DNA of 64,000 bases, taken from Phycisphaerales bacterium (lineage in GTDB: Bacteria; Planctomycetota; Phycisphaerae; Phycisphaerales; UBA5793). Positions 27,021 to 36,016 of the stretch are shown here, one piece after another; position 1 is the stretch's first letter; each line of letters opens with the position of its first letter. The position numbers were made by a program, and so were the translations under genes. The notes under the pieces were generated by a model. The model did not search any database. It had not been told where the DNA came from and saw nothing but the letters and a program-made list of their open reading frames with translations. The stretch is from contig JADZAS010000015.1 of the NCBI GenBank assembly GCA_020852515.1, positions 372,001 through 436,000 of the forward strand. Reading direction: 5' to 3'.

Positions 27021-27712
27021 TTACTGCCGCGCCCCAAAAGGGGAGCCGCACTCGGGGCACACAGCGCCCGCGCAGGCACGGATGTCATAGTTGCATGCCT
27101 CACACCGTCCGCGCCGCGTGCGCAACCATGCTCTTGCGCGAGTTGAGCCGCACACTGCTGCGAACAAGGCGGCGCCATACAGCGCACTGCTCATCAGCAG
27201 CGGTACCCACAGCGGTTCGGTTGGAATGATGCGCGGGTAGGGTTGCACACCGTTGAAGAGACCGCCTGATGGATTCATCATGAGATAAGAGTGCATGCGA
27301 GGCTTGCTGATCATCAGCACGCGGCTCTCGTCAATGTCCCACCAGTGTTCGGCGAGCACGCGCCACGGCCAGCCTGAAGCAACGGCCCAGTAAAGGCCGG
27401 CATCCTCACCGCCCTCGGAATGGCGATGACCTCATCCCAACGCAACGACTCCCAGTTCATGATGACCGCATCCGCGATCCATGAGCGCGCGGAGAAGTAC
27501 TCCCACCACTGTTCACCGTCCGCCGGGATGCGGAACCGCTCTTGCTTGGAGATCGCGGGCATTCCAAGAAGCGCGCCACCCAGCGCCATCACCAGCGACA
27601 GAACGGCGCCGAGGAGAAAGTACGCGGCCAACCGGCAGGCGCGACGATGTGGCCGCCAAGCCGGGATTGATCGAGAGGAGTGGTCGCCCGTGGCGTGCTG
27701 CTGCGTGTGCAT
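27021..27712 (-). pseudogene. zinc-ribbon membrane protein gene with a one-base frameshift
   Basis: The gene starts at ATG 27712 (GGAG 8 bases upstream) and reads through a membrane helix (LAAYFLLGAVLSLVMALGGALL) to EVIAIP, where the frame is lost near 27412-27420 and reaches a stop near 27314. The next frame continues with EGGEDAGLYWAVASGWPWRVLAEHWWDIDESRVL, a second hydrophobic segment and the zinc ribbon RCEACNYDIRACAGAVCPECG. Adding one C to the minus-strand sequence ATTCCGAGGG would restore an uninterrupted protein of about 230 residues. Both halves keep protein-like composition, so the break is recent or a sequencing error. Confidence 0.75.
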
Positions 27713-27798
27713 GTGAGGCGCTCCCGCTCGAGAGTCTAAGCACGCCATCGACACGCCTCGCGAGTGTGGACCGACGCCTCCGCAGATGGTTATCGGAC

Positions 27799-28623
27799 CT
27801 ACGCCGACCTGCGCGACTGGTTCTGCCTCGGCGCCGGCAGGCGGATGCAGAACGTCGTGCCTTGGCCCGGGGCGCTGTGGAGGTCGATGTCGCCCCCCGC
27901 TTCTTCGACGAGGCGTTTGCAGATCGCCAGGCCCAGGCCGTGGCCCCGGCGCGGCGAGGCTACTCCGCCGCCATCGACCGCCTCGCGCGGGCGGCTCTTG
28001 AGCGGCGTGAACGCCTGCTCCACCATCTCGCGCGACATGCCGCAGCCGGTGTCGGCGACGATGAGCCGCACCTGGCCTCGGGCCTCGATCTCGGAGTCGA
28101 GGCGAAGTTCCCCCCCGCTGCCGCGCATGGCTTCGATGGCGTTGAGGAAGAGATTCAGCAGCACCTGCTGGAGGCAGATCGGCCGTATTCCCGCGCGCAG
28201 GCCGCTGGGGATGCGGCGAACGAGCCGGACGCCCGCCTTCTGCGGGTCCTTGGCCATGCACTCGAGCGTGAGATCGACGACGCGATTCACATCGGCATCC
28301 GCCAGCTGATCGTCATCACGCAGGAAGCCCAGGATCGCGCTGGCGATGCGGCTCAGTTGCTCGGCGCCATCCACGGTGCGTGTCAGGGCCTTGGTGACCA
28401 GTTCGCGGTCATCCGGCGAGGCGATGGCGAGCTGAGAGTAGCTCATGACCGGCGTGAGCAGGTTGTTGAACTCGTGCGCGATCATCCCGGCGAGGATCCC
28501 CAGCGTGGCCAGGCGGCTCGTGCGATCGAGATCTGACTCCAGGCGCTGAATCTGCGACTCCATCTCGCGGATCCGGCCAAGGAGCACATCGCGGTCGTGG
28601 TCGAGTTTGGCGTCGTAGGGCAT
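27799..28623 (-). CDS. soluble sensor histidine kinase
   Basis: A 274-residue protein with no membrane helix. A short coiled coil (about 13-36) precedes the H-box LAGMIAHEFNNLLTPVMSYSQLA (H50). The ATPase domain has the N-box QQVLLNLFLNAIEAMRG, the G1 box VADTGCGMSREMV and the G2 segment RRGHGLGLAICKRLVEEAGGDIDLHSAPGQGTTF. The H-box form (HEFNN) is that of NtrB-like kinases. No response regulator is adjacent. It is divergent from parB and its start lies about 100 bases from the parS sites. Confidence 0.92.
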   Translation of the reverse strand: MPYDAKLDHDRDVLLGRIREMESQIQRLESDLDRTSRLATLGILAGMIAHEFNNLLTPVMSYSQLAIASPDDRELVTKALTRTVDGAEQLSRIASAILGFLRDDDQLADADVNRVVDLTLECMAKDPQKAGVRLVRRIPSGLRAGIRPICLQQVLLNLFLNAIEAMRGSGGELRLDSEIEARGQVRLIVADTGCGMSREMVEQAFTPLKSRPREAVDGGGVASPRRGHGLGLAICKRLVEEAGGDIDLHSAPGQGTTFCIRLPAPRQNQSRRSA

Positions 28624-28724
28624 TGGGGGCTACCGGTCGGATCTGCACAGACGTTCCGGGCCAAGATCGGCGATTCTGGCAGGGGGCTTAAGCGGCACAC
28701 CCTCTCGCCGCTGCCGTTGGCCGG

Positions 28725-28740
28725 TGTTCCACGTGGAACA
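28725..28740. promoter_or_regulatory. parS: parS centromere site 1
   Basis: TGTTCCACGTGGAACA, a perfect 16-base palindrome and a known form of the chromosomal parS consensus TGTTTCACGTGAAACA. ParB loads here as a CTP-dependent clamp. It lies 110 bases before the parB start. Confidence 0.93.
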
Positions 28741-28763
28741 CGAGAAGTGGGCAATGTGGGGAG

Positions 28764-28779
28764 TGTTCCACGTGGAACA
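28764..28779. promoter_or_regulatory. parS: parS centromere site 2
   Basis: A second, identical perfect palindrome TGTTCCACGTGGAACA, 39 bases from the first centre to centre and 71 bases before the parB start. Its position within the likely parB promoter suggests autoregulation in addition to segregation. Confidence 0.93.
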
Positions 28780-28849
28780 TCTTGCCTGCCTCCGCACACC
28801 GCGCTAGATTCGATCGGCCCTTCACACTTCCTTTGCGAAAGGACCAGGG

Positions 28850-29824
28850 ATGGTCGATTCCTCTGCCGGCGCCCGGAACCGCAAGCGGCTTGGTCGCGGC
28901 CTGGCCAGCCTGATGAGCCAGCCGATCAGCGTGACCGCCGATCATCGTCCAGCCGTGGAGCCCCCGGATCCCGTCCAAGTCGCCGCACCCACCGGCCCGC
29001 CCGCGGAGACCGCGCCGGCGGAATCTGACTCGGGGCTGCGCAGCATTGCGGTGGGGGAGATTCAGCCGAACCGCTATCAGCCGCGCAAGCAGATCGACCC
29101 CGCGCGGCTCGAATCGCTTGCCGCCTCGATCCGCCAGTCCGGAGTGATGCAGCCGGTTCTCGTGCGGCCTCGAAAGGGGGGAGGCTACGAGCTCATCGCT
29201 GGCGAGCGCCGCTGGCGTGCAGCGCAACTCGTTGGCCTGCAAGTACTTCCGGCGCTCGTCCGCAATCTTCCCGACTCGCAGGCCGCCGAATGGGCGATTG
29301 TTGAGAACCTGCAGCGCGAAGATCTTGACCCGATCGAGCGCGCCGAATCGTTTCAATCGCTGGTCACTGAATTCGGCCTGACGCACTCTCAAATCGCCGA
29401 GCGCATCGGCCTGGACCGCTCCAGCGTCGCTAACACCATACGCCTCAATAACTTAGATGACGACACCAAGGCCGACGTCCGCTCGGGCCGGCTGAGCCAG
29501 GGTCATGCCAAGGCGCTGCTGGCCATTGGCGACTCTCAGCGCCGCCGGGCGCTGGCGCTGCGCGTGTTGCGGCAAGGTTGGACGGTGCGCCGGCTCGAGC
29601 GCGAGGTCGAATCGCTCGCCGCGGCGCAGGCCGGCTCGCCGCGCGCTTCGGCCAAGTCATCCAAGGCCGCGCACATCACCGAACTCGAAGAGCGCCTCTC
29701 CAAGGCGCTGGCGCTGCCGGCGCGCATCGCCTCGCGCTCGCGCACAAGCGGGCAGGTCATCTTCACCTTCCGCACGCTCGAAGAGTTCGAGGCGTTTCTG
29801 GCGCGTGCTGAGCGCCGCGGCTGA
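28850..29824 (+). CDS. parB: ParB/Spo0J chromosome partitioning protein
   Basis: A 324-residue DNA-binding CTPase. The N-terminus contains KRLGRGLASLM, the ParA-stimulating LGRGL motif. The CTP-binding domain has LRSIAVGEIQPNRYQPRK, then SIRQSGVMQPVLVR and the GERRWRA box at 118-124, followed by NLQREDLDPIERAESF. The helix-turn-helix (THSQIAERIGLDRSSVANTIRLNNL) binds parS, and the C-terminal dimerisation region ends in FTFRTLEEFEAFL. Two parS sites stand just upstream. parA, normally the preceding gene, is not in the window; a histidine kinase gene in the opposite direction takes its place. Confidence 0.96.
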   Translation: MVDSSAGARNRKRLGRGLASLMSQPISVTADHRPAVEPPDPVQVAAPTGPPAETAPAESDSGLRSIAVGEIQPNRYQPRKQIDPARLESLAASIRQSGVMQPVLVRPRKGGGYELIAGERRWRAAQLVGLQVLPALVRNLPDSQAAEWAIVENLQREDLDPIERAESFQSLVTEFGLTHSQIAERIGLDRSSVANTIRLNNLDDDTKADVRSGRLSQGHAKALLAIGDSQRRRALALRVLRQGWTVRRLEREVESLAAAQAGSPRASAKSSKAAHITELEERLSKALALPARIASRSRTSGQVIFTFRTLEEFEAFLARAERRG

Positions 29825-30081
29825 GTTGGCGCGCCACGCGCGCTTTGTTCGCCGCCCGTTTGGTTGCGTGCGCCAGATAAGGAGGCCGACCGCGGAGCCG
29901 CCCCGGTTCGCGCGCGGTGGGTGCGCATTGCATTGGACCTGGCGGAATGCATTTACTAACATTGCCGTCGAATTCCATTTTCTCTGGATTCGATGTAATT
30001 CAACTGTGCAATGCCGGACGCTGATGTGTGGTCGCGTCGAAGCGGCAGCGCGTATCGGACTGACATCGATAAAGGCAGCAA

Positions 30082-30573
30082 ATGGCAAAACGCAAACTGA
30101 GCGGAATCTCCTCGATCGATCTCCGGCGGGAACTCGATCGGCGCCAGAATCAACTGGGCAAACTCATGGCTCAGCGCGAAAAGATCGCCGCGGAACTGGC
30201 GCAACTCGACGCCGAACTCGAAGCCTTCGGCCCTGTCACGGTTCGCCGCGGCCCCGGCCGTCCGCGCGGCAGCAAGAACAAGCGCAAGACGAGCAAGACC
30301 GGCAAGACCCACAAGACGGGCAAGCGCGGGCGCAAGGCGCGCGGGACGAATCGCGGCGCTGTGACGCGCTCCGAGAATTCGATGACGCTCACCGAGTCGC
30401 TGCAGAAGGTGCTCAAGGGCAAAACCATGGGGGTGACCGAAGTCGCCGCCGCCGTGCAGAAGGCCGGCTACAAAACCAACTCTGAGAACTTCCGCACCAT
30501 CGTCAACCAGACGCTCATCAAAAATCCGAAGATGTTCAAGAAGGTTTCGCGCGGCCAGTACACCGCCGCCTGA
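30082..30573 (+). CDS. coiled-coil, AT-hook and HARE-like winged-helix protein
   Basis: A 163-residue basic protein in four parts. Residues 14-50 form a coiled coil (LRRELDRRQNQLGKLMAQRE). Residues 57-66 are an AT-hook (GPGRPRGSKNK). Residues 67-92 are a lysine/threonine-rich linker. Residues 101-161 (SLQKVLKGKTMGVTEVAAAV and onward to SRGQYTA) have the pattern of a HARE-HTH-type winged helix. The arrangement suggests a nucleoid- or promoter-associated DNA-binding protein. The 257-base region before it (29825-30081) is AT-richer than its surroundings and holds no other gene. Function unknown. Confidence 0.72.
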   Translation: MAKRKLSGISSIDLRRELDRRQNQLGKLMAQREKIAAELAQLDAELEAFGPVTVRRGPGRPRGSKNKRKTSKTGKTHKTGKRGRKARGTNRGAVTRSENSMTLTESLQKVLKGKTMGVTEVAAAVQKAGYKTNSENFRTIVNQTLIKNPKMFKKVSRGQYTAA

Positions 30574-30609
30574 TATTCTCGCAACATCACACGCTTTCGG
30601 CGCAGCGAA

Positions 30610-31986
30610 TCAGATCGATTCGCTGCCGCCGTTTTTGACCGCCGCATCGGCGTCGGCGGCAAGGCGGCGGAACTCGCGCGGCTGCGTCTCGATGAGCGTC
30701 GCTTCCGCAACCTGTTTTGATGACTTCACGCCCAGCGCCTCGAAACGCCGCGCCTGCACGATCGCCTGGCTCTCGAGCGAGCCGACGAAGGCGTTGTACG
30801 ACCGCATCGCGCGATCAAGCCCGTCGCCGACCTTGCCGGCGTGCTCGCACAGCGTGCACAGGCGCTGGTGCATCTCGCAACCGAGGTTCATGATTTCGCG
30901 CGCGTTCTCCGCGAGCGATTCCTGGCGCCAACCGTACGCCACGCTCTTGAGCAGCGCCATGAGCGTCATCGGCGTGGCGATGAGCACGTTGCGCGCCATC
31001 GCGTCGTCGAACAGCGTGTGATCGACGCGAACCGCCTCGGCAAAGTGCGATTCGCCCGGCAGGAACATCACCACGAAATCCGGCGCATGATCAAACTGTT
31101 CCCAGTAGGCCTTGCCGCCCAGCGAGACGACCTGCTCGCGCACGTGCCGCGCATGGCGCGTGAGCGCCGCTGATCGTGCTTCATCTGTTTCGGCGCCAAT
31201 CGCATCCTGGTAGGCATCGATGACCGCCTTGGCGTCCACAACGATGCAGCGCCCCTCGGGCAGATGCACGATCATGTCCGGCCGCTGCCGCGCGCCGCCG
31301 GCCGCCTCCAGCGAGGGCTGCTCGACATAATCGATGTGCTCGGCCAGGCCCGCGAGTTCGACGATGCGCCGCAACTGAAATTCGCCCCACCGGCCGCGCG
31401 TCTGCGATCCCTTGAGCGCGAGCGTGAGTTGCGAGGTCTCGCGGCGGAGCGTCTCGCCCGTCTGTTTCATGTATTCGATCTGCTCGTGAAGGCGCGTGTG
31501 CGACGCAGCGCGGTCCTTTTCAATCGCGCCGAGCATCTTCTCGTAGCGCTCGAGCGACTCGCGCATGGGCTTGATCATCTCATCAATCGCCTTGCGCCGC
31601 TGGTCGAAGTGCTCGGCGGCGCGGGCGTTGTTGTCTTTGAGAATATCGCTCGATATCGCTTTGAACTGGTCGGTAAGTTGCTGCCGGGCCGCCTGAAGGT
31701 CGGCGAGGCGCTGCTGATGGGCCCGTTCGTCGGCGTCCTGGCGGGCTTCAAGGGCGGCGACCCGCTGGCTCGCCTGTGAGAGTTCAACCGCGAGCCGCTC
31801 GGCCCGCTCGGCGGCGGCGCGGCGATCCTGCTCGATCCGGTCCAGGGCCGCCTGGCCATGCCGCAGCTCCTCCTGCACCCGCGCCGCGGCCAGCGCCAAC
31901 CGCGAGCGGCCCACCGCCAGCCACGCGGCGAGGGCCAGAGTGAGCAGAAAGAGCACGAGAAACACAATCGCCAGCGTCTCAGCCAT
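30610..31986 (-). CDS. rmuC: DNA recombination protein RmuC homologue
   Basis: A 458-residue protein: one N-terminal membrane helix (TLAIVFLVLFLLTLALAAWLAV), a long coiled coil (about 28-180), then the RmuC nuclease-like domain with GRWGEFQLRRIVELAGL, then RPDMIVHLPEGRCIVVDAKAVIDAY and VVMFLPGESHFAEAV. The D-x18-DAK pattern (PDMIV and VVDAKA) is the PD-(D/E)xK-like catalytic core. RmuC limits inversions and rearrangements at short repeats. Length is close to E. coli RmuC (475). The start ATG at 31986 is preferred over 32037 because the helix then begins directly. Confidence 0.93.
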   Translation of the reverse strand: MAETLAIVFLVLFLLTLALAAWLAVGRSRLALAAARVQEELRHGQAALDRIEQDRRAAAERAERLAVELSQASQRVAALEARQDADERAHQQRLADLQAARQQLTDQFKAISSDILKDNNARAAEHFDQRRKAIDEMIKPMRESLERYEKMLGAIEKDRAASHTRLHEQIEYMKQTGETLRRETSQLTLALKGSQTRGRWGEFQLRRIVELAGLAEHIDYVEQPSLEAAGGARQRPDMIVHLPEGRCIVVDAKAVIDAYQDAIGAETDEARSAALTRHARHVREQVVSLGGKAYWEQFDHAPDFVVMFLPGESHFAEAVRVDHTLFDDAMARNVLIATPMTLMALLKSVAYGWRQESLAENAREIMNLGCEMHQRLCTLCEHAGKVGDGLDRAMRSYNAFVGSLESQAIVQARRFEALGVKSSKQVAEATLIETQPREFRRLAADADAAVKNGGSESI

Positions 31987-32084
31987 GCAACCAGTGTACC
32001 CGAATCGATGGGGGAAGTGGGGGGACTGGTCGTGCAATTCCCGTAACGCGACCGTTCTATTGCGGCTTCCGTTATAATCGACGA

Positions 32085-32777
32085 ATGTCCGCGACCGATC
32101 CTGCCTTCGAAATCGGCCCAGACACGCCGCAAGCCATCTGCCCGGTGTGCGGCTATCCGCTCGATCCGCAGGCCACTTCGGGCTGCTGCCCCGAGTGCGG
32201 CCTGTCTCTGGACGACATCATCGTGGAAAGTGACGCTCGAGTCACGTTCAGCACATCCGGCCCCCAGATGCTCAATGTCGTCTTCGGCTCGTGCGTCATC
32301 GCCACGGGACTGGCCTTTCACTTCGGCTACCTCTCCTCGAACACCGCGTTCGTCCTGACCGTTGCGGCTACCCTCGCGCTGCTCGGCGGCGCACTGGTGT
32401 GGCATGTGCGCGACTTCTCGTCGCCGCACGTCATGCACCGCTTCTGGATGCTGGCCGACGGGATCATCATCCACACGCCCAATGGGTGCATCATTCGGCT
32501 GCCGTGGTCCGCGCTGCGCTCGGCCGTCAGTTCAGAGCGCGATCCGCAGTCCGGCTCGCTCGCGCACCGGCTGGGACAGTTGTCGATTTCGAACCTGGAT
32601 CTTTCCCCGCCCGATGCGCACTTCTGCACGCTCCGCTTCTATGCGACGACGTGGCCCACACTGCTGTGTCCGATCAGGATGCTCGTGGTGGTCATCCCGC
32701 CTGAGCGCCGCGAGGCGTTCAACACCAAACTGCGGCAGGTGCTGCGGCCCGATGCCGCGGCCGTCGCCGTCGCCTGA
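32085..32777 (+). CDS. zinc-ribbon membrane protein
   Basis: A 230-residue protein. The N-terminus holds a four-cysteine ribbon (ICPVCGYPLDPQATSGCCPECGLSLD). Two hydrophobic helices follow (about 62-82 and 87-105), then a soluble domain with DGIIIHTPNGCIIRLPWSALRSAVSSE. It is divergent from rmuC, and 59 bases precede the helicase gene on the same strand. It belongs with the other ribbon membrane proteins of the window; the N-terminal rather than C-terminal ribbon is the exception. Function unknown. Confidence 0.7.
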   Translation: MSATDPAFEIGPDTPQAICPVCGYPLDPQATSGCCPECGLSLDDIIVESDARVTFSTSGPQMLNVVFGSCVIATGLAFHFGYLSSNTAFVLTVAATLALLGGALVWHVRDFSSPHVMHRFWMLADGIIIHTPNGCIIRLPWSALRSAVSSERDPQSGSLAHRLGQLSISNLDLSPPDAHFCTLRFYATTWPTLLCPIRMLVVVIPPERREAFNTKLRQVLRPDAAAVAVA

Positions 32778-32836
32778 CGCCACACCTGCGCGCCTGGCGC
32801 CGCCTGCATCGCGGTCAGAGCCCTTACAATCCCCGG

Positions 32837-34984
32837 ATGTCCGAGACGATTACCAGCCTGCTGGCGCCTGATGGGCCGATTGCCCGCCGCATCAGCGGAT
32901 TCGAGGCGCGGCCACAGCAAACTGAGATGGCCCGGGCCGTCGAGCACACGCTCGCGACCCGCGGCCACCTGCTCGTCGAGGCGGGTACTGGCGTGGGCAA
33001 GAGCTTCGCCTACCTGCTGCCGGCCATTCAGCGCGCCGTCGCCGCACGCGAGCGCATCGTCATCGCGACCAACACCATCAGTCTGCAGGAGCAGTTGATG
33101 GAAAAGGACATCCCGCTGCTCCAGGCGGCGCTGCCCGAGGAGTTCACCGCCGTGCTCGTCAAGGGTCGCGGCAATTACCTCTCGATCCGCCGCCTCAAAC
33201 TCGCCAGCGAGCGGCAGAAGACGCTCTTTCCCGATCGCACCCAGCTCGATGACCTGCACATGATCGAAGACTGGGCGTATGAAACCAACGACGGCACACT
33301 GGCCACGCTGCCGCAACTGGCCCGGCCGGACATCTGGGATCGCGTGCAGTCCGACGCGGACAACTGCATGGGCCGGCGCTGCCCGACCTATCGCAAGTGC
33401 TTTTTCCAGAGCGCCCGGCGGCGCATGGAGGCAGCCAACATCCTCGTGTGCAACCACGCGCTGTTCTTCTCCGACCTCGCGCTGCGCAGCCAGGGCGTGG
33501 GCTTCCTGCCGCGTTACGACCACGTCATCTTCGACGAAGCACACAACATTGAAGACGTCGCATCCGAACACTTCGGCCTGTCGCTCACCGAGGGTCGCGT
33601 GGTGCATCTGCTCAACGCGCTCTACGCCGATCGGCGCAGCAGGGCGCAGACCCGGCCGCGCGGCTTTCTGGCCTCGCTCGAACTCGAAGATGGCGATGAC
33701 GAGGCCATCAACCAGGCGCTCAACGCCGTGAGCCGGTGCCGGGCCGCCATGCGCGCCTGGTTTGACAACTGGATTGCGTATTACGAGCACAGGCGCGGCA
33801 GCCAGCAGGCCGTGCGCCTGCACGAGCCGAATCTTGTCGAGAATCTTCTCAGCCCCGTCGCGACGGAACTTTCGCTGCGCCTGCGCCGGCTCAAGGAGTG
33901 CGCCAAGCGCGAGGAAGACAAGTTCGAACTCAACTCGTACATGCAGCGGTCCTCGGCTATCGCCGGCGACGCCGCGGCGCTCACCGAGCAGGCGCTGGGC
34001 GGCTGCGTGTACTGGGTCGAAGTGGGGGCCCGCAGCGAGCATCGCGCTTCGCGCCGCGTGAGCCTGTCATGCTCGCCGGTGGAAGTGGGGCCCGTGCTGC
34101 GCGAGCATCTGTTTGAGTCTGAGGCGAAGGCGCAAGCGGCAGGCGGTGATGATGAGACATTCGACGGCGCGCCCTTTGATAATGAAGATGCGCCGCCCGC
34201 GCCGCCGTCCGCGCCGCCCGCATCGCAAGGCAACGTCGCCAAGCGCCCTTCGATCATCCTTACCAGCGCCACGCTCACGACCGGTCGCGGCGACTTCTCG
34301 CACCTGCGCAATCGCCTTGGCTGCGACGACGCCGAGGAACTGCAACTCGGCAGCCCCTTTGACTACGCCCGGCAGGTCAAGGTCATCATCGAGCGCGACC
34401 TGCCCGACCCCGGCGACGGCTCGTACATCGACCGGCTCGTGCCGCGCATCCTCCATCACCTCCGCGCCACCGACGGCGGGGCGTTCGTGCTCTTTACGAG
34501 TTTCGCGATGCTCAACCACGTGGCCGATCGCCTGCTCGTCGAGTGCCGCGAGACGGGCGTCGAGGAGTTTCCGCTGCTCATTCACGGCCAGGACGGGCCG
34601 CGCGGTCTGCTGCTCAAGCGCTTCCGCGAAGATGAGCGCAGCGTCTTGCTGGGCACGGCGAGCTTCTGGCAGGGCGTCGATGTGCGCGGCCGCAACCTGC
34701 GCAACGTCATCATCACCCGCCTGCCCTTTGATGTGCCCGACCGGCCGCTCATCGAAGCGCGGCTCGAGCGCATCAAGCAGCGGGGGGGCAACCCCTTCAT
34801 GGAAGATTCGCTGCCGCGCGCTGTGATCCGCTTCAAGCAGGGCTTCGGCCGGCTGATCCGCTCGACGACCGACACGGGACGCTTCGTCGTGCTCGATTCG
34901 CGCGTGGTGACCAAGTTCTACGGCCGCAAGTTCCTCGATGCACTGCCTGAGGGCGTGGTGGTGGAGGTGGAGGAGGAGGAGTGA
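32837..34984 (+). CDS. dinG: DinG/XPD-type ATP-dependent DNA helicase
   Basis: A 715-residue superfamily 2 helicase (E. coli DinG has 716). Walker A is EAGTGVGKS at 48-56; the DEAH box lies in HVIFDEAHNIEDVASEHF. Between them, NCMGRRCPTYRKCFFQSARRR and the later ANILVCNHALFFSD carry four cysteines in the arrangement of the iron-sulfur cluster of XPD/DinG enzymes. Motif V/VI region reads LLGTASFWQGVDVRGRNLRNVIITRLPF and FKQGFGRLIRSTTDTG. An acidic, alanine/proline-rich insert occurs at about 420-465. It should unwind 5'-tailed and R-loop DNA. The gene symbol is by family resemblance; the related YoaA cannot be excluded. Confidence 0.9.
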   Translation: MSETITSLLAPDGPIARRISGFEARPQQTEMARAVEHTLATRGHLLVEAGTGVGKSFAYLLPAIQRAVAARERIVIATNTISLQEQLMEKDIPLLQAALPEEFTAVLVKGRGNYLSIRRLKLASERQKTLFPDRTQLDDLHMIEDWAYETNDGTLATLPQLARPDIWDRVQSDADNCMGRRCPTYRKCFFQSARRRMEAANILVCNHALFFSDLALRSQGVGFLPRYDHVIFDEAHNIEDVASEHFGLSLTEGRVVHLLNALYADRRSRAQTRPRGFLASLELEDGDDEAINQALNAVSRCRAAMRAWFDNWIAYYEHRRGSQQAVRLHEPNLVENLLSPVATELSLRLRRLKECAKREEDKFELNSYMQRSSAIAGDAAALTEQALGGCVYWVEVGARSEHRASRRVSLSCSPVEVGPVLREHLFESEAKAQAAGGDDETFDGAPFDNEDAPPAPPSAPPASQGNVAKRPSIILTSATLTTGRGDFSHLRNRLGCDDAEELQLGSPFDYARQVKVIIERDLPDPGDGSYIDRLVPRILHHLRATDGGAFVLFTSFAMLNHVADRLLVECRETGVEEFPLLIHGQDGPRGLLLKRFREDERSVLLGTASFWQGVDVRGRNLRNVIITRLPFDVPDRPLIEARLERIKQRGGNPFMEDSLPRAVIRFKQGFGRLIRSTTDTGRFVVLDSRVVTKFYGRKFLDALPEGVVVEVEEEE

Positions 34985-35000
34985 GAGCGGACGCCGCTTG

Positions 35001-35270
35001 TCAGCCGCTCATCATTGCGGCGAACACCCAAAATGCGATGGCGCTGAGGATTCCGCCCACGGCGATGCCCAGAGCGATAGTGCGAACAATCACGACCTGG
35101 TCGGCATAATTCCACATCGACGGCCGGATGTACTGCTCAGGGTCGCGCGACAGCTGCACCTGCGGCACGATGTTGGTTCCACGGCAGGCGGGGCATTCCA
35201 CCTGCCGATCGATCATCGACTCGGGCGCGCTGATCCACCGGCCACACTTGTCGCAGCTCCACGTCATCAT
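35001..35270 (-). CDS. small zinc-ribbon membrane protein
   Basis: An 89-residue protein: N-terminal ribbon SCDKCGRWISAPESMIDRQVECPACRG, then a single membrane helix (RTIALGIAVGGILSAIAFWVFAAMM). Last gene of a three-gene operon; its ATG overlaps the stop of the preceding gene by 4 bases. Function unknown. Confidence 0.72.
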   Translation of the reverse strand: MMTWSCDKCGRWISAPESMIDRQVECPACRGTNIVPQVQLSRDPEQYIRPSMWNYADQVVIVRTIALGIAVGGILSAIAFWVFAAMMSG

Positions 35271-36016
35271 GACTTCATACCTCCTTCAAACGCCGCCCCG
35301 CACTCCGGGCACACGCCGCTGGTGTTACCCGTGAGGTCGTAGCCGCAGCGTTCGCACAATCCGGCGCGTGGGACTCTGAAGGGCGGGCAGATGAATACGG
35401 CGAGCACGCTGAGCAGGCACACCGAAATGAACGCCGGCACGGCTGAATCGAGCGGGTAATACAGTGATCGGCTCGTGGCCATGTATGCGATGGTGACGAT
35501 CGCCGCGCCGCCGTAGACCAGCGGCAGGGCGTATCGCAGGTCGCGCCGCTCCAGCAGCGGCACGACCATCAGACTGCTGCACATGCCCACGACGCAGCCG
35601 ACGAAGAACGAGACTGGCACACCCAGGCTCGCGTCAGCTGCTGTATCCGAAACACCCCCGAACGCCGACGGCGTCACGAGCAGCGCATAGAGCATGGCCA
35701 TCACGCCCAGGCCGCCCATGGCAAAGATGGAAGTCGCGACGAGCCGCGGCACGCGCGAAGCGACCGCCAGCGACTGCATCACCGCAAAGCCGCATATCGG
35801 GCAGTGGCCGTCGCGCGCGAGATATTCAAGCTGCGCGCGACAGGCGGCGCACGTCACACACACGAAGTCGGTCCAGTGGACAAGGTCGCTCGGAGCATCG
35901 CCCGGCTCCTGGTTCCACTGCGACCACTGGGGCAGCACGCGCTGCTGAGCCGGCCGGCCCGCTCGCCGCCGGAGGGCAAAGGCATGCACGAGATAGCGCC
36001 GCAGCCGCGACATCAT
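35267..36016 (-). CDS. multi-spanning membrane protein with two zinc ribbons
   Basis: A 249-residue protein with a ribbon near residue 60 (VTCAACRAQLEYLARDGHCPICG), four or five membrane helices (about 85-205) and a C-terminal ribbon LCERCGYDLTGNTSGVCPECG. It is the middle gene of a three-gene operon and overlaps both neighbours by 4 bases (ATGA). The start at 36016 is chosen because of that overlap; a longer frame from 36055 is open. Function unknown. Confidence 0.75.
   Translation of the reverse strand: MMSRLRRYLVHAFALRRRAGRPAQQRVLPQWSQWNQEPGDAPSDLVHWTDFVCVTCAACRAQLEYLARDGHCPICGFAVMQSLAVASRVPRLVATSIFAMGGLGVMAMLYALLVTPSAFGGVSDTAADASLGVPVSFFVGCVVGMCSSLMVVPLLERRDLRYALPLVYGGAAIVTIAYMATSRSLYYPLDSAVPAFISVCLLSVLAVFICPPFRVPRAGLCERCGYDLTGNTSGVCPECGAAFEGGMKS

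Noticed and set aside
27314-28261. 315-codon minus-strand frame covering the histidine kinase gene
   Set aside because: Its first part is an out-of-frame shadow of the kinase; only the portion after 27712 belongs to a real gene, the frameshifted ribbon protein.
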